A DNA stretch of 64,000 nt from Pseudomonas sp. SDI (GCF_003105155.1 NZ_QETK01000017.1:1-64000); one strand, 5' to 3'. Counted from the first letter of the stretch, positions 31,991 through 42,079 are shown. Numbers and translations are program-made. Notes: generated by a model from the sequence alone, not told the origin.

Positions 31991-33121
31991 TCAGCGCCAC
32001 CCCAACCATCCGATCAACATGAACGCCAGCTGAAAGCCGAGGATCATCAACACACAGCCCAGCCAGCCCCACGGTGTCCAGACCAGCGCCGGCAACAGTG
32101 CGCCGGCACTCCCGCCCAGGTAATAGCAGGTCAGGTAGCGTCCGATCGCCCCCGCCTTGTGCTCACCCGCCGAGCGCGCAATAAACGCATTGGCCGCCGC
32201 CTGCGCGAGAAACACGCCGGTCGAGCTCAAGGCCAGACCGAGCACGATCAGCCACAACTGCGCCAGCAGCGTCAGCCCGCTCCCCAGCAACCCCAGCCCA
32301 GCCGCCAGCAGCAACAGATGCCGCGGCGGCCGGGCCCTGGCCAGGCGCCCGGCGATCGGCGTGACCACCAGCGCCAGCAGAAACACCGCATAGATCGAAC
32401 CCAGCGCCGCCGTGCCGAGCAAGAACGGCGCCTGACTCAGGTACAGCCCCACATAGGTAAACGACGCCACCTGCGAGAACAACACGCAAAAGCCTACCGC
32501 ACAGGCCGACCACAGCGGCCAGCCAAACCGCCGCCCGGCAACCCGCCGCCGCATCATCGGCGCCGGCCCCGGCGCCAGCAGCAGGTGGATCGCCACCCCG
32601 ATCAGCAATACCAGCAGCGCCAGCACCATGAACGCTTCACGCCAGCCCCAGTAATCGCTGATCAGCGCCGTGACGAAGCGCCCGGCAAAGCCGCCCAGAA
32701 TGGTCCCGGCGACATACACACTGGTCACCTCGGTGACGCTGCCGCCCTGCCAGCGCTCGCCGATCAGGCCCACGCTGGTGGCGAAGATCACCGGTATCAA
32801 CAGCCCCTGCACGCCGCGCCAGAACAGCAGTTCGGAAAAATTTTCGACCGTCGCCACCAGCAGCACCGGCGTCGCCAGCAACAACACTGCCGCAACGATC
32901 ACCGACGGCGGCCGCCAGCGCCGCCCCAGCCAGCCCACGAACGGCGCCGTGACAGCCACCGCCAGGGTGGTGATGGTCAGGCTCCAGCTCACCTGGCGAA
33001 TGTCCACGGCAAACTGCCGGGCCAGTTCGGCAAGAATGCCCTGGGTGGCGTACAACGGAAGGAAGGCCGCACAGCCGCACAGAAACAGTGCGGCCCGCGC
33101 CGCCAAAGACGGTGCCTGCAT
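31991..33121 (-). CDS. Major facilitator transporter, YnfM-like
   Basis: A 376-residue inner-membrane carrier with about twelve hydrophobic segments. FVGWLGRRWRPPSVI is the helix 2-3 loop motif, and RGVQGLLIPVIFATSVGLIGERW with VYVAGTILGGFAGR resembles drug-efflux MFS of the YnfM/arabinose-efflux type. Substrate unknown. It is divergent from a LysR gene 96 bp away, the classical layout in which the LysR protein controls the transporter. Confidence 0.88.
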   Translation of the reverse strand: MQAPSLAARAALFLCGCAAFLPLYATQGILAELARQFAVDIRQVSWSLTITTLAVAVTAPFVGWLGRRWRPPSVIVAAVLLLATPVLLVATVENFSELLFWRGVQGLLIPVIFATSVGLIGERWQGGSVTEVTSVYVAGTILGGFAGRFVTALISDYWGWREAFMVLALLVLLIGVAIHLLLAPGPAPMMRRRVAGRRFGWPLWSACAVGFCVLFSQVASFTYVGLYLSQAPFLLGTAALGSIYAVFLLALVVTPIAGRLARARPPRHLLLLAAGLGLLGSGLTLLAQLWLIVLGLALSSTGVFLAQAAANAFIARSAGEHKAGAIGRYLTCYYLGGSAGALLPALVWTPWGWLGCVLMILGFQLAFMLIGWLGWR

Positions 33122-33217
33122 GGGAAACTCGCTACAGTGGATGCCGCCCGTTATAAACCGCCATCTTCGCCCGCGGCCAATACCGATTTTCGACCGATCG
33201 ATACCTCAAGGTGATTC

Positions 33218-34111
33218 ATGCTCGATGCACGCAAGCTGCGCTACTTCGTCGCCGTCGCCGACGACCTGCACTTCGGCCGCGCCGCACAGCGCCTGCACCT
33301 GGCGCAGCCGGCGCTGACCCGGCAGATCTCGGCGCTGGAGGCCCAGCTCGGCTTCCGCCTGTTCGAGCGCAGCAGCCGCAACGTCAGTCTCACCGGCGAG
33401 GGGCAAAGCTTCCTGCCCTACGCACGCAACGCCCTTGAACAACTGGGCCTGGCGCAGAGCATGGCCAGCAAACTGGCAGCGGGCATTGCCGGGCACCTGA
33501 GCCTCGGCTACGCCAGTTCGGTGGCACTGAGCGACCGCTTCAGCCTGGCCTTGCAGCGTTTTGCCCAGGCCTATCCGCAGATCCACCTGAACCTGGTCGA
33601 GGAAGCCTCGACGGCACAATGGGCGCAACTGCGCGACGGCACGCTGGACATCGGCCTGAGCCGCTTGCCGGCGCCGGTCGAGTACCCCGAACTGCAAACC
33701 CAGGCCCTGGAGCAGGAAGCGCTGGTGGTCGCCCTGCCCGCCGCCGACCCACTGTGTGCCCACGCCGAGGTCAGCCTGGCGCACTTGCAGGCGCGCGCCC
33801 TGGTGTTGTTCCCCAGCGACCAGGGCACCGGCCTGAACGACACCATCGAGCGCCTGTTCGGCGCTCACAACCTCAGCCTGCAACGCGGCCCGAGTGGCCG
33901 CCAGACCACCTCGATCATCGCCCTGGTGGCCGCCGGCCAAGGCGTCGCGCTGCTGCCCGCGTGTGCCCAGGCGCTGGAGAAACGTGGCGTCTGCTATCGC
34001 CCGCTGAGCGAGCCGCAGGCGCGTATCGAACTGCTGGCGATCAGCCGCAAGCAAGGTCGCTCGCCGGCCGCCGAGGCCTTCCTGCAGATCGTCGCCCAGG
34101 CCGCACCCTGA
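33218..34111 (+). CDS. LysR family transcriptional regulator
   Basis: A 297-residue LysR regulator. The winged HTH is RKLRYFVAVADDLHFGRAAQRLHLAQPALTRQISALEAQLG (residues 5-45), and the rest is a substrate-binding-like effector domain (LSLGYASSVALSD..., VVALPAADPLCAH, GQGVALLPACAQ). LHFGRAAQRLHLAQPALTRQI resembles BenM/CatM-type members. It is divergent from the MFS gene across 96 bp that should hold both promoters. GGTGATTC precedes the ATG. The inducer is unknown. Confidence 0.94.
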   Translation: MLDARKLRYFVAVADDLHFGRAAQRLHLAQPALTRQISALEAQLGFRLFERSSRNVSLTGEGQSFLPYARNALEQLGLAQSMASKLAAGIAGHLSLGYASSVALSDRFSLALQRFAQAYPQIHLNLVEEASTAQWAQLRDGTLDIGLSRLPAPVEYPELQTQALEQEALVVALPAADPLCAHAEVSLAHLQARALVLFPSDQGTGLNDTIERLFGAHNLSLQRGPSGRQTTSIIALVAAGQGVALLPACAQALEKRGVCYRPLSEPQARIELLAISRKQGRSPAAEAFLQIVAQAAP

Positions 34112-34226
34112 GCCACGGGCGAGGCGCAAGCACAGCGCGGATAAAACTGTTTTACCGAAATCACGGGTTTTCCGCAGCGCGGCTTTGCCTATCCTAGGAA
34201 CGATCTCTCCTGTCAGCGGACGATCC

Positions 34227-35891
34227 ATGAATCACTCGCTTCCCAGCCGCTACGCCTGCCTGGCCGGCTGCCTGCTGTTTACTGCCATCAGCGCGTTTTT
34301 CCTCAGCACTCACGCCTGGCTCTGGCCGTTCACGGTGACCACCGCGCTGCTGAGCCTGGTCGGCCTCAACGATCTGCGTCAGCGTCACCACGCGGTGCGC
34401 CGCAACTACCCGATCCTGGGCAATATCCGTTACCTGATCGAAACCATCCGCCCGGAAATCCGCCAGTACCTGCTCGAAGGCGACGACGACAAGCTGCCGT
34501 TCTCCCGCGCCCAGCGCTCGCTGGTGTACGCCCGGGCGAAGAACGAAAGCGCCGAGAAAGCCTTCGGTACGCTGCACGACGTGTACCGCCCCGGCTTCGA
34601 ATTCATCGGCCACTCGATGCTGCCGGTGCAAACGCCCGACCCGGCGTCGTTTCGCATCGCCATCGGCGGCCCGCAGTGTCGCCAGCCGTACTCGGCGTCG
34701 ATCTTCAACATTTCGGCGATGAGCTTCGGTGCGCTGAGTGCCAACGCCATCGGCGCGCTGAACAAGGGCGCGCGGCTCGGGCGCTTTGCCCACGATACCG
34801 GCGAGGGCAGCATCAGCCCCTATCACCGCGAACACGGCGGCGACCTGATCTGGGAAATCGGCAGCGGCTACTTCGGCTGTCGCACAGCCAGCGGCCGCTT
34901 CGACCCGCAGCGCTTTGCCGAGCAGGCGTGTGATCCGCAGGTGAAGATGATCGAGCTCAAGCTCAGCCAGGGCGCCAAGCCCGGCCACGGCGGGATCCTG
35001 CCGGGGCACAAGGTGAGCGCGGAAATCGCCGCCACCCGTGGCGTGAACATCGGCGAGGACTGCATCTCGCCAGCCGCGCACAGTGCCTTCGGCACGCCGC
35101 TAGAGCTGCTCAGCTTCATCGCTCAGTTGCGCGAGCTGTCTGGCGGCAAACCGGTGGGCTTCAAATTCTGCCTCGGCCATCCGTGGGAATTCATGGGCAT
35201 TGCCAAGGCGATGCTGGCGACCGGCATCGTCCCCGACTTCATCGTCGTCGACGGCAAGGAAGGCGGTACCGGCGCCGCCCACCGCGAGTTCAGCGACAAC
35301 ATCGGCGTGCCGATGCGCGAAGGGCTGATGTTCGTGCACAACACCCTGGTCGGGTTGAACCTGCGCGACAAGGTGCGCATCGGCGCTGCCGGCAAGATCG
35401 TCAGCGCTTTCGATATCGCCAGCGTGCTGGCCATCGGTGCCGACTGGGTCAACTCGGCGCGCGGCTTTATGTTCGCTATTGGCTGCATCCAGTCGCAAAG
35501 CTGCCACACCAATACGTGCCCGACCGGGGTGGCCACCCAGGACCCGCTGCGCCAGCGCGCGCTGGTGGTCCCGGAAAAGGCCGAGCGGGTGTTCAGCTTC
35601 CACCGCAACACCTTGCACGCGCTGGCCGAGATGCTCGCTGCGGCAGGCCTGGAGCACCCGGCCGAGCTCAAGCCCAAGCACCTGGTGCGGCGGGTCAGCG
35701 CCAGCGAGATCCGCCTGTTTTCGCAGTTGCACACCTTCCTCAAGCCCGGCGAATTGCTCAGCGGCTCGATCGACAGCGCGTTCTATGCGCGGATGTGGCG
35801 GATGGCCCGCAGCGACAGCTTCGAGCCGGAGACGGGCGAGGCGCCGGCGATTGCCCTGGCGCCGCGCCGAAAAGCAACAAACCCGGCCTAG
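34227..35891 (+). CDS. FMN-binding glutamate synthase family protein (GltB2-like)
   Basis: A 554-residue protein with two N-terminal membrane helices (about 8-45), followed by the FMN-binding barrel of the glutamate synthase large subunit (Glu_synthase). Typical elements are FNISAMSFGALSANAIGALNKGA, HDTGEGSISPYHREHGGDLIWEIGSGYFGCR, GAKPGHGGILPG, VVDGKEGGTGAAHREFSDN and a Cys cluster SCHTNTCPTGVATQDP. It lacks the glutaminase domain, so it is a membrane-tethered stand-alone oxidoreductase of unknown substrate. MNHSLPSRYACL was chosen as start. The final codons overlap a 22-bp palindrome. Confidence 0.9.
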   Translation: MNHSLPSRYACLAGCLLFTAISAFFLSTHAWLWPFTVTTALLSLVGLNDLRQRHHAVRRNYPILGNIRYLIETIRPEIRQYLLEGDDDKLPFSRAQRSLVYARAKNESAEKAFGTLHDVYRPGFEFIGHSMLPVQTPDPASFRIAIGGPQCRQPYSASIFNISAMSFGALSANAIGALNKGARLGRFAHDTGEGSISPYHREHGGDLIWEIGSGYFGCRTASGRFDPQRFAEQACDPQVKMIELKLSQGAKPGHGGILPGHKVSAEIAATRGVNIGEDCISPAAHSAFGTPLELLSFIAQLRELSGGKPVGFKFCLGHPWEFMGIAKAMLATGIVPDFIVVDGKEGGTGAAHREFSDNIGVPMREGLMFVHNTLVGLNLRDKVRIGAAGKIVSAFDIASVLAIGADWVNSARGFMFAIGCIQSQSCHTNTCPTGVATQDPLRQRALVVPEKAERVFSFHRNTLHALAEMLAAAGLEHPAELKPKHLVRRVSASEIRLFSQLHTFLKPGELLSGSIDSAFYARMWRMARSDSFEPETGEAPAIALAPRRKATNPA

Positions 35892-35900
35892 GCCGGGTTT
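35879..35900 (+). terminator. Palindromic terminator overlapping a gene end
   Basis: AAACCCGGCCTAGGCCGGGTTT can be read from 35879 to 35900 as a perfect palindrome that contains the TAG stop of the glutamate-synthase-like gene. T and A runs are short, so strength is uncertain; it also serves the converging porin gene. Confidence 0.7.
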
Positions 35901-35921
35901 GCTGGGAGACGCCGAGCGGTC

Positions 35922-37208
35922 TTAGAAGACGTTGATCGGGTACTCGACAAATACGCGGACTTCGTTGCCGTCGTCGTTGTAGGTGCCATTGCGCTGAACG
36001 CTGTTGGAGGTACGCAGGATCGAGTTACGCACTTTGATCGACAGGTCCTTGGCTGGGCCTTCCTGAACCACGTACTTGATCTGGTTGAACAGCTCGCGCT
36101 CTTTACCTTCGCCGAAGCCGTGGGTGTTGATGTTGTCACCACGCACGTAGGCGATCTTGTAGGTCAGGCCCGGTACGCCGAAGGCGCCGAAGTCCAGACC
36201 GTAGCCCAGCTGCCAGGAACGCTCGTCTTCAGCGTTGAAGTCGGACCAGTAGGAGTTGGCCAGGTAGATGGTCGAACCACCGTCACCCACGCCATGGTCG
36301 TTCTGGTAGTAGCCGTACTGGTAGCCAGTGCTGCCGGTGCTGCGCTGGTGTGCCAGGGTGATCGAGTGCGGGCCGAAAGCGTAGGTAGCGGCCAGGCTCC
36401 AGATGGTGTTCTGGTCGCCGGTCAGGCCGGCATCACGCACGTACTTGTCTTTCAGGCTCGAACGGTAGCCGTTGAAGTCCAGGGTCAGCGACTGGTCGGC
36501 AGCGATCGGCTGAACGTAGTTCACGCCCAGGTAGTGCTTGCGCAGCACGTCTTCGACGTTGGAGGTGTAGACCGAAGCGCTCAGTTGCGAGTTGAACTTG
36601 TAGCTACCACCGAACACGTTGATCGCTTTCAGGCCGCTGTCACGCGACTCTTCGCTCTTGCGCGCTTCGGCGGTGAAACGACCGGCGTTCAGCTCCAGAC
36701 CTTCGATTTCGTTGGAGGTGATCATGGTGCCGGTGAAGCTTTCTGGCAGCAGACGGCTGTCGTCGTATTGCAGCACAGGCAGCTGTGGCATCTGGTCGCC
36801 GTACTTCAGCACGGTGTTGGAGACACGGAACTTGACCGCACCGCCAGCACGCGCGATGTCGTGCTGCAGGTTGCCGCTGTCGCCACGACGGAAGAAGTCG
36901 ATACCGGCGCCGCCGGCGTGACCCGAGCCACCGTCCAGACGCACGGCGTACAGACCGAACACGTCAACACCCACACCGACGGTGCCTTGGGTGAAGCCGG
37001 AGTTGAAGGTGGTGATGACGCCTTGGCCCCACTGCATCTGGTCCTTGGTGTGGTGTTTCTTGTCACGCTCGATGTAAGCGTTACGCAGCAGCACTTTCAT
37101 GCTGCTGTCTTCCTGGAAGCCCTTGGCGTTGGCCTGGTCATTGGCCATGGCTTGAGTCGCCGCGCACAGCCCCAGCGCGATCAAACTGATTCGAGTTTTC
37201 AACAACAT
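35922..37208 (-). CDS. OprD family outer membrane porin
   Basis: A 428-residue OprD-type substrate-specific channel. The signal peptide (MLLKTRISLIALGLCAATQA) cleaves near MAN-D. The mature start GFQEDSSMKVLLRNAYIERD and the run VDVFGLYAVRLDGGSGHAGG are family hallmarks; alternating beta strands continue to the aromatic C-terminus YPINVF, ending in Phe as needed for outer-membrane insertion. The ligand (amino acid, aromatic acid or other) is not assignable. It stands alone, facing a palindromic terminator, with a GGAAAATAAG ribosome site. Confidence 0.94.
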   Translation of the reverse strand: MLLKTRISLIALGLCAATQAMANDQANAKGFQEDSSMKVLLRNAYIERDKKHHTKDQMQWGQGVITTFNSGFTQGTVGVGVDVFGLYAVRLDGGSGHAGGAGIDFFRRGDSGNLQHDIARAGGAVKFRVSNTVLKYGDQMPQLPVLQYDDSRLLPESFTGTMITSNEIEGLELNAGRFTAEARKSEESRDSGLKAINVFGGSYKFNSQLSASVYTSNVEDVLRKHYLGVNYVQPIAADQSLTLDFNGYRSSLKDKYVRDAGLTGDQNTIWSLAATYAFGPHSITLAHQRSTGSTGYQYGYYQNDHGVGDGGSTIYLANSYWSDFNAEDERSWQLGYGLDFGAFGVPGLTYKIAYVRGDNINTHGFGEGKERELFNQIKYVVQEGPAKDLSIKVRNSILRTSNSVQRNGTYNDDGNEVRVFVEYPINVF

Positions 37209-37301
37209 CTTATTTTCCTTATTTCTTAGTCAAAGACGCTCTGCGACCGACGCCAGGAACCACGCCCCCTGCGTGGGTTGACGCTCACGGGTCTGAAAAT
37301 G

Positions 37302-37337
37302 AAAAGCCCGCGTGCGAGTGATCGCAGCGGGCCTTTT
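37302..37337 (-). terminator. Terminator downstream of the DsbA-family gene
   Basis: AAAAGCCCGC and GCGGGCCTTTT bracket a hairpin with T runs on both strands; on the minus strand it ends the gene at 37430. Confidence 0.75.
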
Positions 37338-37429
37338 ATTCTGGACTCTTGGCCGGTGGGCCTACAGGCGTTGGCCGAATCCTAGCCGTGTGCGGATCGG
37401 CATGTCAAAAATTCGTGAACATTTGATGA

Positions 37430-38125
37430 CTAGCGCTCTGGATCGCAGCTATTGAGCCCACAAAACCCGCCGTTGGCAGCCGAATCGGCTGCGTTGTAGT
37501 CGAATTGCTGCTCCAGCCAATCGACAAATGCCTCTGGTTTTCCCAGAAACGGACTGATGTCGATCAGTTGCAAACGGCCGTCGCGTTCCAGCACCAGGGT
37601 CGGGAAGCCCTGGCCGCCGACGCTGTTGAGAAAGGCCCGGCTGGTGCGGATATGGCCGTTGCTGTCGACGTTGGCCAACGCCGCTGCAAACGCCTCCTCA
37701 GGCAAGCCCAACTCGGCCGCCAGCGCCTGCAGCACGTCGGCATCGGCAATCCGCCGGCCTTCGACGTAATGCGCATGCTGCACGCGCGCCAGCATCGCCA
37801 GCCCGGCATCGGCGATCTGCTGGGCGGCCAGCACTGCGGCAATCGGCGGCTGCGAGTCGAACATCGCATTGCTGTCGCGCAGCAATCCTTCGAAATACGC
37901 CTGGCCAAACGGCTGCCCGGTGAACTCGGCGATGCGTCGGTCATGCGGCATCACGTAGTCGCGCAGTTGCGCCGAAACCGCCTGGCGATTGGTTCCGGCC
38001 ATCATTCCGCCACCGTGCATCAGCACCGGCAGCACTCGCGCGGCGGCAGTCACCAGCGGCTCGGCGCCATAGCACCAGCCGCACAGCGGGTCGTAAACGT
38101 AATGAAGGGTGGTGTGGGCTGGCAT
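37430..38125 (-). CDS. DsbA family (FrnE-like) oxidoreductase
   Basis: A 231-residue cytoplasmic-looking thioredoxin-fold protein of the DsbA/FrnE type. C15-G-W-C18 in VYDPLCGWCYGAEPL is the active site, helical insertion domain about 55-150, and the cis-Pro region is GGQGFPTLVLERDGRL. No signal peptide is present, unlike periplasmic DsbA. Similar proteins act as protein-disulphide or polyketide isomerases; the real substrate is unknown. An extra Cys pair at the C-terminus (CGLNSC) is notable. It is divergent from the siderophore receptor gene. Confidence 0.88.
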   Translation of the reverse strand: MPAHTTLHYVYDPLCGWCYGAEPLVTAAARVLPVLMHGGGMMAGTNRQAVSAQLRDYVMPHDRRIAEFTGQPFGQAYFEGLLRDSNAMFDSQPPIAAVLAAQQIADAGLAMLARVQHAHYVEGRRIADADVLQALAAELGLPEEAFAAALANVDSNGHIRTSRAFLNSVGGQGFPTLVLERDGRLQLIDISPFLGKPEAFVDWLEQQFDYNAADSAANGGFCGLNSCDPER

Positions 38126-38298
38126 GGGTGACTCCGCTTCTACAAAAGGACTGCGCTCAGGGTAGAGGCAAACGCTTGCACGAAAAACGCTGCAACGAAG
38201 GCAGGTTTGTTGCGCAGATCGTTCAAATCAATCAAAGAAATAATTCGTCACAAATACCTATTTGTTGATTGAACAAACAATTAACATCTGTAAATGCC

Positions 38299-38318
38299 AA
38301 GCATTATCATTCATATTC
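38299..38318 (+). promoter_or_regulatory. Possible Fur box
   Basis: AAGCATTATCATTCATATTC upstream of the receptor gene reads on the other strand with ATGAATGATAATG, matching part of the GATAATGATAAT Fur pattern. Location 45 to 60 bp before the ATG fits iron control. Confidence 0.5.
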
Positions 38319-38361
38319 TTTTTTAATCCCCTCCAATAAAACCTCCGGACCTCTGCCAATC

Positions 38362-40455
38362 ATGCGTGCCCCTTGCCGCCTTTCGCCCCTGACCCTGGGC
38401 TTGTCCCTGCTGTTCACTTCCAGTCTGGCCGTGGCGGCCAGCACGACCCTGCCCGAGCTGTCGGTCACTGCCGACGCCGAGCAAGATCGCGAACGCGATG
38501 ACCCGCGGGTAAAGGAGGTCACCACGGCCACCCGTACCTCGACCCCGGCACGCTACGTACCGCAGGCCATCGACTCGGTGAAAACCAGCAACCTGCTCGA
38601 TTACGGCACCAACAGCCTCGGCAAAGCCCTGAGCGGCATTCCCAACGTCAGCAATGCGGCCGACACGCGCTTCGACAGCGTGCGTATCCGCGGTTTCGAG
38701 GCGAGCAACGATTTCTACCTGGACGGCATTCGCGACGACAGCCAATACGTGCGCGACCTCAACAACATCGAGCGCGTCGAAGTGCTCAAGGGCCCGGCCG
38801 CCGTGCTCTATGGCCGTGGCAGCCAGGGCGGGATCATCAACCGGGTGAGCAAGGCGCCGGAGTTCGGCCGGCGTTCCACCGTCACCGCCCAGGGTGGCAG
38901 CCAGGACCTGCGCAGCCTGTACACCGACCTGAGCGTCGACCCGAGCGAAAACATCAGCCTGCGGCTGAACATGGGCAACGAGGACAGTAACAGCTTCCGC
39001 AAAGGCATCGACGGCAACCGCCAGCTGTTCGCCCCGTCCATGAGCTGGCAACTGACCCCCGACCTGAACTGGCTGGTGCAATACGAGTACAGCCGCTACA
39101 ACCGCACGCCGGACCGCGGTATCCCTGGCAACCCGCTGACCGGCCGCCCCGTGGATGTGAGCCGCAGCACCACCTACGGCGACACCCAGCGCGACTACAT
39201 CGATGACCGTGCCGAATCGCTGCGCTCACGCCTGAACTACCAGCTCAACGACAGCTGGCAAGTGCGCCACACCCTTGGCCTGTTCACCCTGGCCAGCGAC
39301 TTCGACAACACCTACATCGCCGGCTACAACCCGGCGACCGGCCTGGTGTCACGCCAGCGCTGGCAGCAGGACCTGGACACCCGCAACCTGTTCAACACCG
39401 TCGAGCTGGAAGGCAACTTCGCCACCTTTGGCGTAGAGCACACCTTGCTCACCGGCCTGGAATTCGGCGAGCAGCGCCGTAACTCGTTGCTGCGCAACGG
39501 CAGCAACGTACCCGCGGTGAACGTCTTCAACCCGGACCAGGGCCGTCAGCACAATGGGGTGATGGCCATCTCCAGCGACAACCACACCACCGTCGAAAGC
39601 CGTGGCTTGTACCTGCAGGACCAGATCCAACTGAACGATCAGTGGCAGTTGCTGGCCGGCGTGCGCTTCGACCAGTTCGACGTGGAGACCACCAGCAAGC
39701 TCAACGGCCGCAGCGAGCAGCAGAACAGCAACAGCACCAGCCCGCGCTTCGGCGTGGTCTGGACCCCGCTCAAGGATCACTCCTTCTACGCCTCGTGGAG
39801 CAAGACCTTCTCGCCGGTCGGCGGTGGCCTGATCGGCATCACCCCAGGCGCGGCGGGCAACACCAACGAAACCAGCCCGGAGCAGACCAAGCAGAAGGAA
39901 ATCGGGGTCAAGAGCGACTGGCTGGATGAGCGCCTGAGCACCACCCTGGCGGTATACGAGCTGGAGCTGTACAACCGCCGTACCCGTGACCCGCTCGACT
40001 TGAATCGCTACATCCTGACCGGCCTGCAGCGTTCGCGCGGTATCGAGCTGACCGCCACCGGCAAATTGGGCGGCGACTGGTATGTGCGCGGCGGCATCGG
40101 TTTGCAGGACGCGACCATCGTCGACGACAGCGAAGGCAACGCCGGCAACCGCATCAACGATGTGGCCAAGCGCAACGGCAGCCTGTTCATCACCTGGAAG
40201 CCGGAAATGGGCTGGTATGCGGAAACCGGCGTGACCCTGGTCGGCCAGCGCTATGCCGACACCAAGAACACCGTGGTGCTGCCAGGCTATGGCACCTGGG
40301 ATGCACTGGCCGGCTACCGGACCAAGGACTGGGACCTGCGCGCGGCGCTGAACAACATCGCCGACAAGACCTACTACGCCTCGGCCACCAGCACCTCGCA
40401 GATCCAGTTTGGCGATCCGCGCAGCCTGGTGGTGACGGGCACCTACTCGTTCTGA
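38362..40455 (+). CDS. TonB-dependent siderophore receptor
   Basis: A 697-residue outer-membrane receptor. The signal peptide (MRAPCRLSPLTLGLSLLFTS, cleavage near AVA-A) leads to a plug domain with ALSGIPNVSNAADTRFDSVRIRGF and RVEVLKGPAAVLYGRGSQGGIIN. The beta barrel of 22 strands follows to the terminal TGTYSF. Overall form is FhuA/Fiu-like, catecholate or hydroxamate uncertain. MRAPCRL was preferred over upstream in-frame TTG. An AT-rich upstream stretch with a partial Fur box suggests iron repression. It has no adjacent sigma/anti-sigma genes and lacks an N-terminal signalling extension. Confidence 0.94.
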   Translation: MRAPCRLSPLTLGLSLLFTSSLAVAASTTLPELSVTADAEQDRERDDPRVKEVTTATRTSTPARYVPQAIDSVKTSNLLDYGTNSLGKALSGIPNVSNAADTRFDSVRIRGFEASNDFYLDGIRDDSQYVRDLNNIERVEVLKGPAAVLYGRGSQGGIINRVSKAPEFGRRSTVTAQGGSQDLRSLYTDLSVDPSENISLRLNMGNEDSNSFRKGIDGNRQLFAPSMSWQLTPDLNWLVQYEYSRYNRTPDRGIPGNPLTGRPVDVSRSTTYGDTQRDYIDDRAESLRSRLNYQLNDSWQVRHTLGLFTLASDFDNTYIAGYNPATGLVSRQRWQQDLDTRNLFNTVELEGNFATFGVEHTLLTGLEFGEQRRNSLLRNGSNVPAVNVFNPDQGRQHNGVMAISSDNHTTVESRGLYLQDQIQLNDQWQLLAGVRFDQFDVETTSKLNGRSEQQNSNSTSPRFGVVWTPLKDHSFYASWSKTFSPVGGGLIGITPGAAGNTNETSPEQTKQKEIGVKSDWLDERLSTTLAVYELELYNRRTRDPLDLNRYILTGLQRSRGIELTATGKLGGDWYVRGGIGLQDATIVDDSEGNAGNRINDVAKRNGSLFITWKPEMGWYAETGVTLVGQRYADTKNTVVLPGYGTWDALAGYRTKDWDLRAALNNIADKTYYASATSTSQIQFGDPRSLVVTGTYSF

Positions 40456-40526
40456 TCCCATCCTGACTGTCGCCCTGTGGGAGCTGGCCACCACCTGCGC
40501 AGGCTGAGATAGAAAAAAGCGCAAAA

Positions 40527-40563
40527 AAAGGGCGTCGCTGCCAAGACAGCGACGCCCTTTTCA
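40527..40563. terminator. Bidirectional terminator
   Basis: AAAGGGCGTCGCTG (40527-40540) pairs with CAGCGACGCCCTTT (40547-40560), with A and T runs either side; it separates the receptor from the small converging gene. Confidence 0.92.
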
Positions 40564-40583
40564 TTTCTCGACCGGTCAGTCCA

Positions 40584-40784
40584 TCAGCTGTGCCAGACCC
40601 CGAGCAGCGCTTCAATCTCTGCGTCGGTGATCAAGCCCGCGGGATAACGATCAATCAACATCCTTCTTGGTTCGGTCTTCCTGACCCGGTGCGCGTCACT
40701 GCGTTTCAACCATTGCACCAGGAGTTGGAGCGATTCGTGATTCACGACTGATGGGTGCGAAGCCGGCTCACGTGCTGCATTCAT
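40584..40784 (-). CDS. Small hypothetical protein
   Basis: A 66-residue basic protein with no family I can name. The C-terminal part LVQWLKRSDAHRVRKTEPRR and LITDAEIEALLGVWHS looks structured and helical, the first 15 residues do not. GGGGAG lies 11 bases before the ATG at 40784; a GTG start 16 codons later (VNHESLQLL) is an alternative. Support for it being real comes from the codon pattern, a ribosome site and a strong terminator directly after the stop on its strand. Confidence 0.5.
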   Translation of the reverse strand: MNAAREPASHPSVVNHESLQLLVQWLKRSDAHRVRKTEPRRMLIDRYPAGLITDAEIEALLGVWHS

Positions 40785-40931
40785 TTACACACGTACTCCC
40801 CAGAAGCGTGAGCGGCAACGTTAATCGAATTTTGTGACAGGACTGAGTAGCCCCGCCCGCAATTCCAGATACCCAAAAATTGATACAAGACGTGTGCCAG
40901 TACAGCTGCCGACCGTCGCCACAGGCAAAAA

Positions 40932-40957
40932 AAAACCCGTCGCGAGACGGGCTTTTT
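40932..40957 (-). terminator. Terminator of aguA
   Basis: CCCGTC-GCGA-GACGGG (40936-40951) with T runs on both strands, 13 bp after the aguA stop in its direction. Confidence 0.88.
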
Positions 40958-40969
40958 TCTTTCGCAGAA

Positions 40970-42079
40970 TCAGCGCGTTACTGGCGCCGGTTGCTGTTGG
41001 GTCAGACAGTGGATGTTGCCACCGCCGAGCAACAGCTCGCGGCCCGGCACCATGACCACCTGATGGGCCGGGAACAATTTGGCCAGAATCGCTCTAGCCT
41101 CGGCATCTGCCGGGTCGTCGAAGCTCGGGGCGATGATCCCGCCATTGACGATCAGGAAGTTCACATAGGAACCGGCCAGGCGAACCGACGGGTTGCGCTC
41201 CTGGCTGCCATCGACCGGATCGACCCCAGCGCACTCTTCTTCGGTCGCGAACAGCGGGCCCGGAATTGGCATCTTGTGCACTACAAAAGAGCGACCTTTA
41301 GCGTCCTTCTGGCTTTCGAGCACCGCCAAGGCCGCACGGCAGCGTGCATAGTTGGGGTCCTTCGAATCATCGGTCCAGGCCAGTAACACTTCACCTGGGC
41401 TGACGTAACAACAGAAGTTGTCGACATGGCCGTCGGTTTCGTCGTTGTACAGGCCTTCCGGCAGCCAGACGATGGTCTCCACCGCCAGCTGCTCGCGCAG
41501 GATCGCTTCGATCTGCTCGCGGTTCAGGTGCGGGTTGCGGTTGTGGTTGAGCAGGCACTCTTCGGTGGTGATCAGGGTGCCTTCGCCGTCGACGTGGATC
41601 GAGCCGCCTTCGAGCACAAAGCCCTCGGTGCGGTAGCGGTCGCAGCGCTCGGTTTGCAGCACCTTGGCCGCTACCTGCTCGTCACGGTTCCACGGCGCGT
41701 ACAGGCCGCCTTGGAAACCGCCCCAGGCATTGAAGCCCCAGTGCACGCCACGCACTTCGCCGCCATCGTTGACGACGAAGGTCGGGCCGGTGTCGCGGAC
41801 CCAGGCGTCGTCGTTGCTGATTTCCACCACGCGGATGTTCGGCGTATCGCCCAGGCGCGCCACGGCGTTTTCGTACTGGCCGGCGGAGACGCCAACGGTC
41901 ACCGGTTCAAACTGGGCAATCACCTTGGCCACTGCCACGTGGGCCGCTTGCGCAGGCTTGCCACCCAGGCGCCAGTTGTCCGGGCGCTCGGGCCAGATCA
42001 TCCAGACCTGGGTTTGCGGGGCCCATTCGGCCGGCATGTGGAAGCCATCGGCACGCGGGGTGGAGGTCAGGGTTTTCAT
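40970..42079 (-). CDS. aguA: Agmatine deiminase AguA
   Basis: A 369-residue agmatine deiminase that converts agmatine to N-carbamoylputrescine and ammonia, a cytoplasmic route from arginine to putrescine. It belongs to the guanidino-modifying (pentein) fold: [56 protein letters not shown] and the catalytic Cys in [12 protein letters not shown] are all present. Length is normal. The partner aguB is not adjacent. A perfect palindrome CCGATATATATCGG lies 119 bp upstream. Context with the polyamine exporter mdtJI 24 kb away is loose. Confidence 0.97.
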   Translation of the reverse strand: MKTLTSTPRADGFHMPAEWAPQTQVWMIWPERPDNWRLGGKPAQAAHVAVAKVIAQFEPVTVGVSAGQYENAVARLGDTPNIRVVEISNDDAWVRDTGPTFVVNDGGEVRGVHWGFNAWGGFQGGLYAPWNRDEQVAAKVLQTERCDRYRTEGFVLEGGSIHVDGEGTLITTEECLLNHNRNPHLNREQIEAILREQLAVETIVWLPEGLYNDETDGHVDNFCCYVSPGEVLLAWTDDSKDPNYARCRAALAVLESQKDAKGRSFVVHKMPIPGPLFATEEECAGVDPVDGSQERNPSVRLAGSYVNFLIVNGGIIAPSFDDPADAEARAILAKLFPAHQVVMVPGRELLLGGGNIHCLTQQQPAPVTR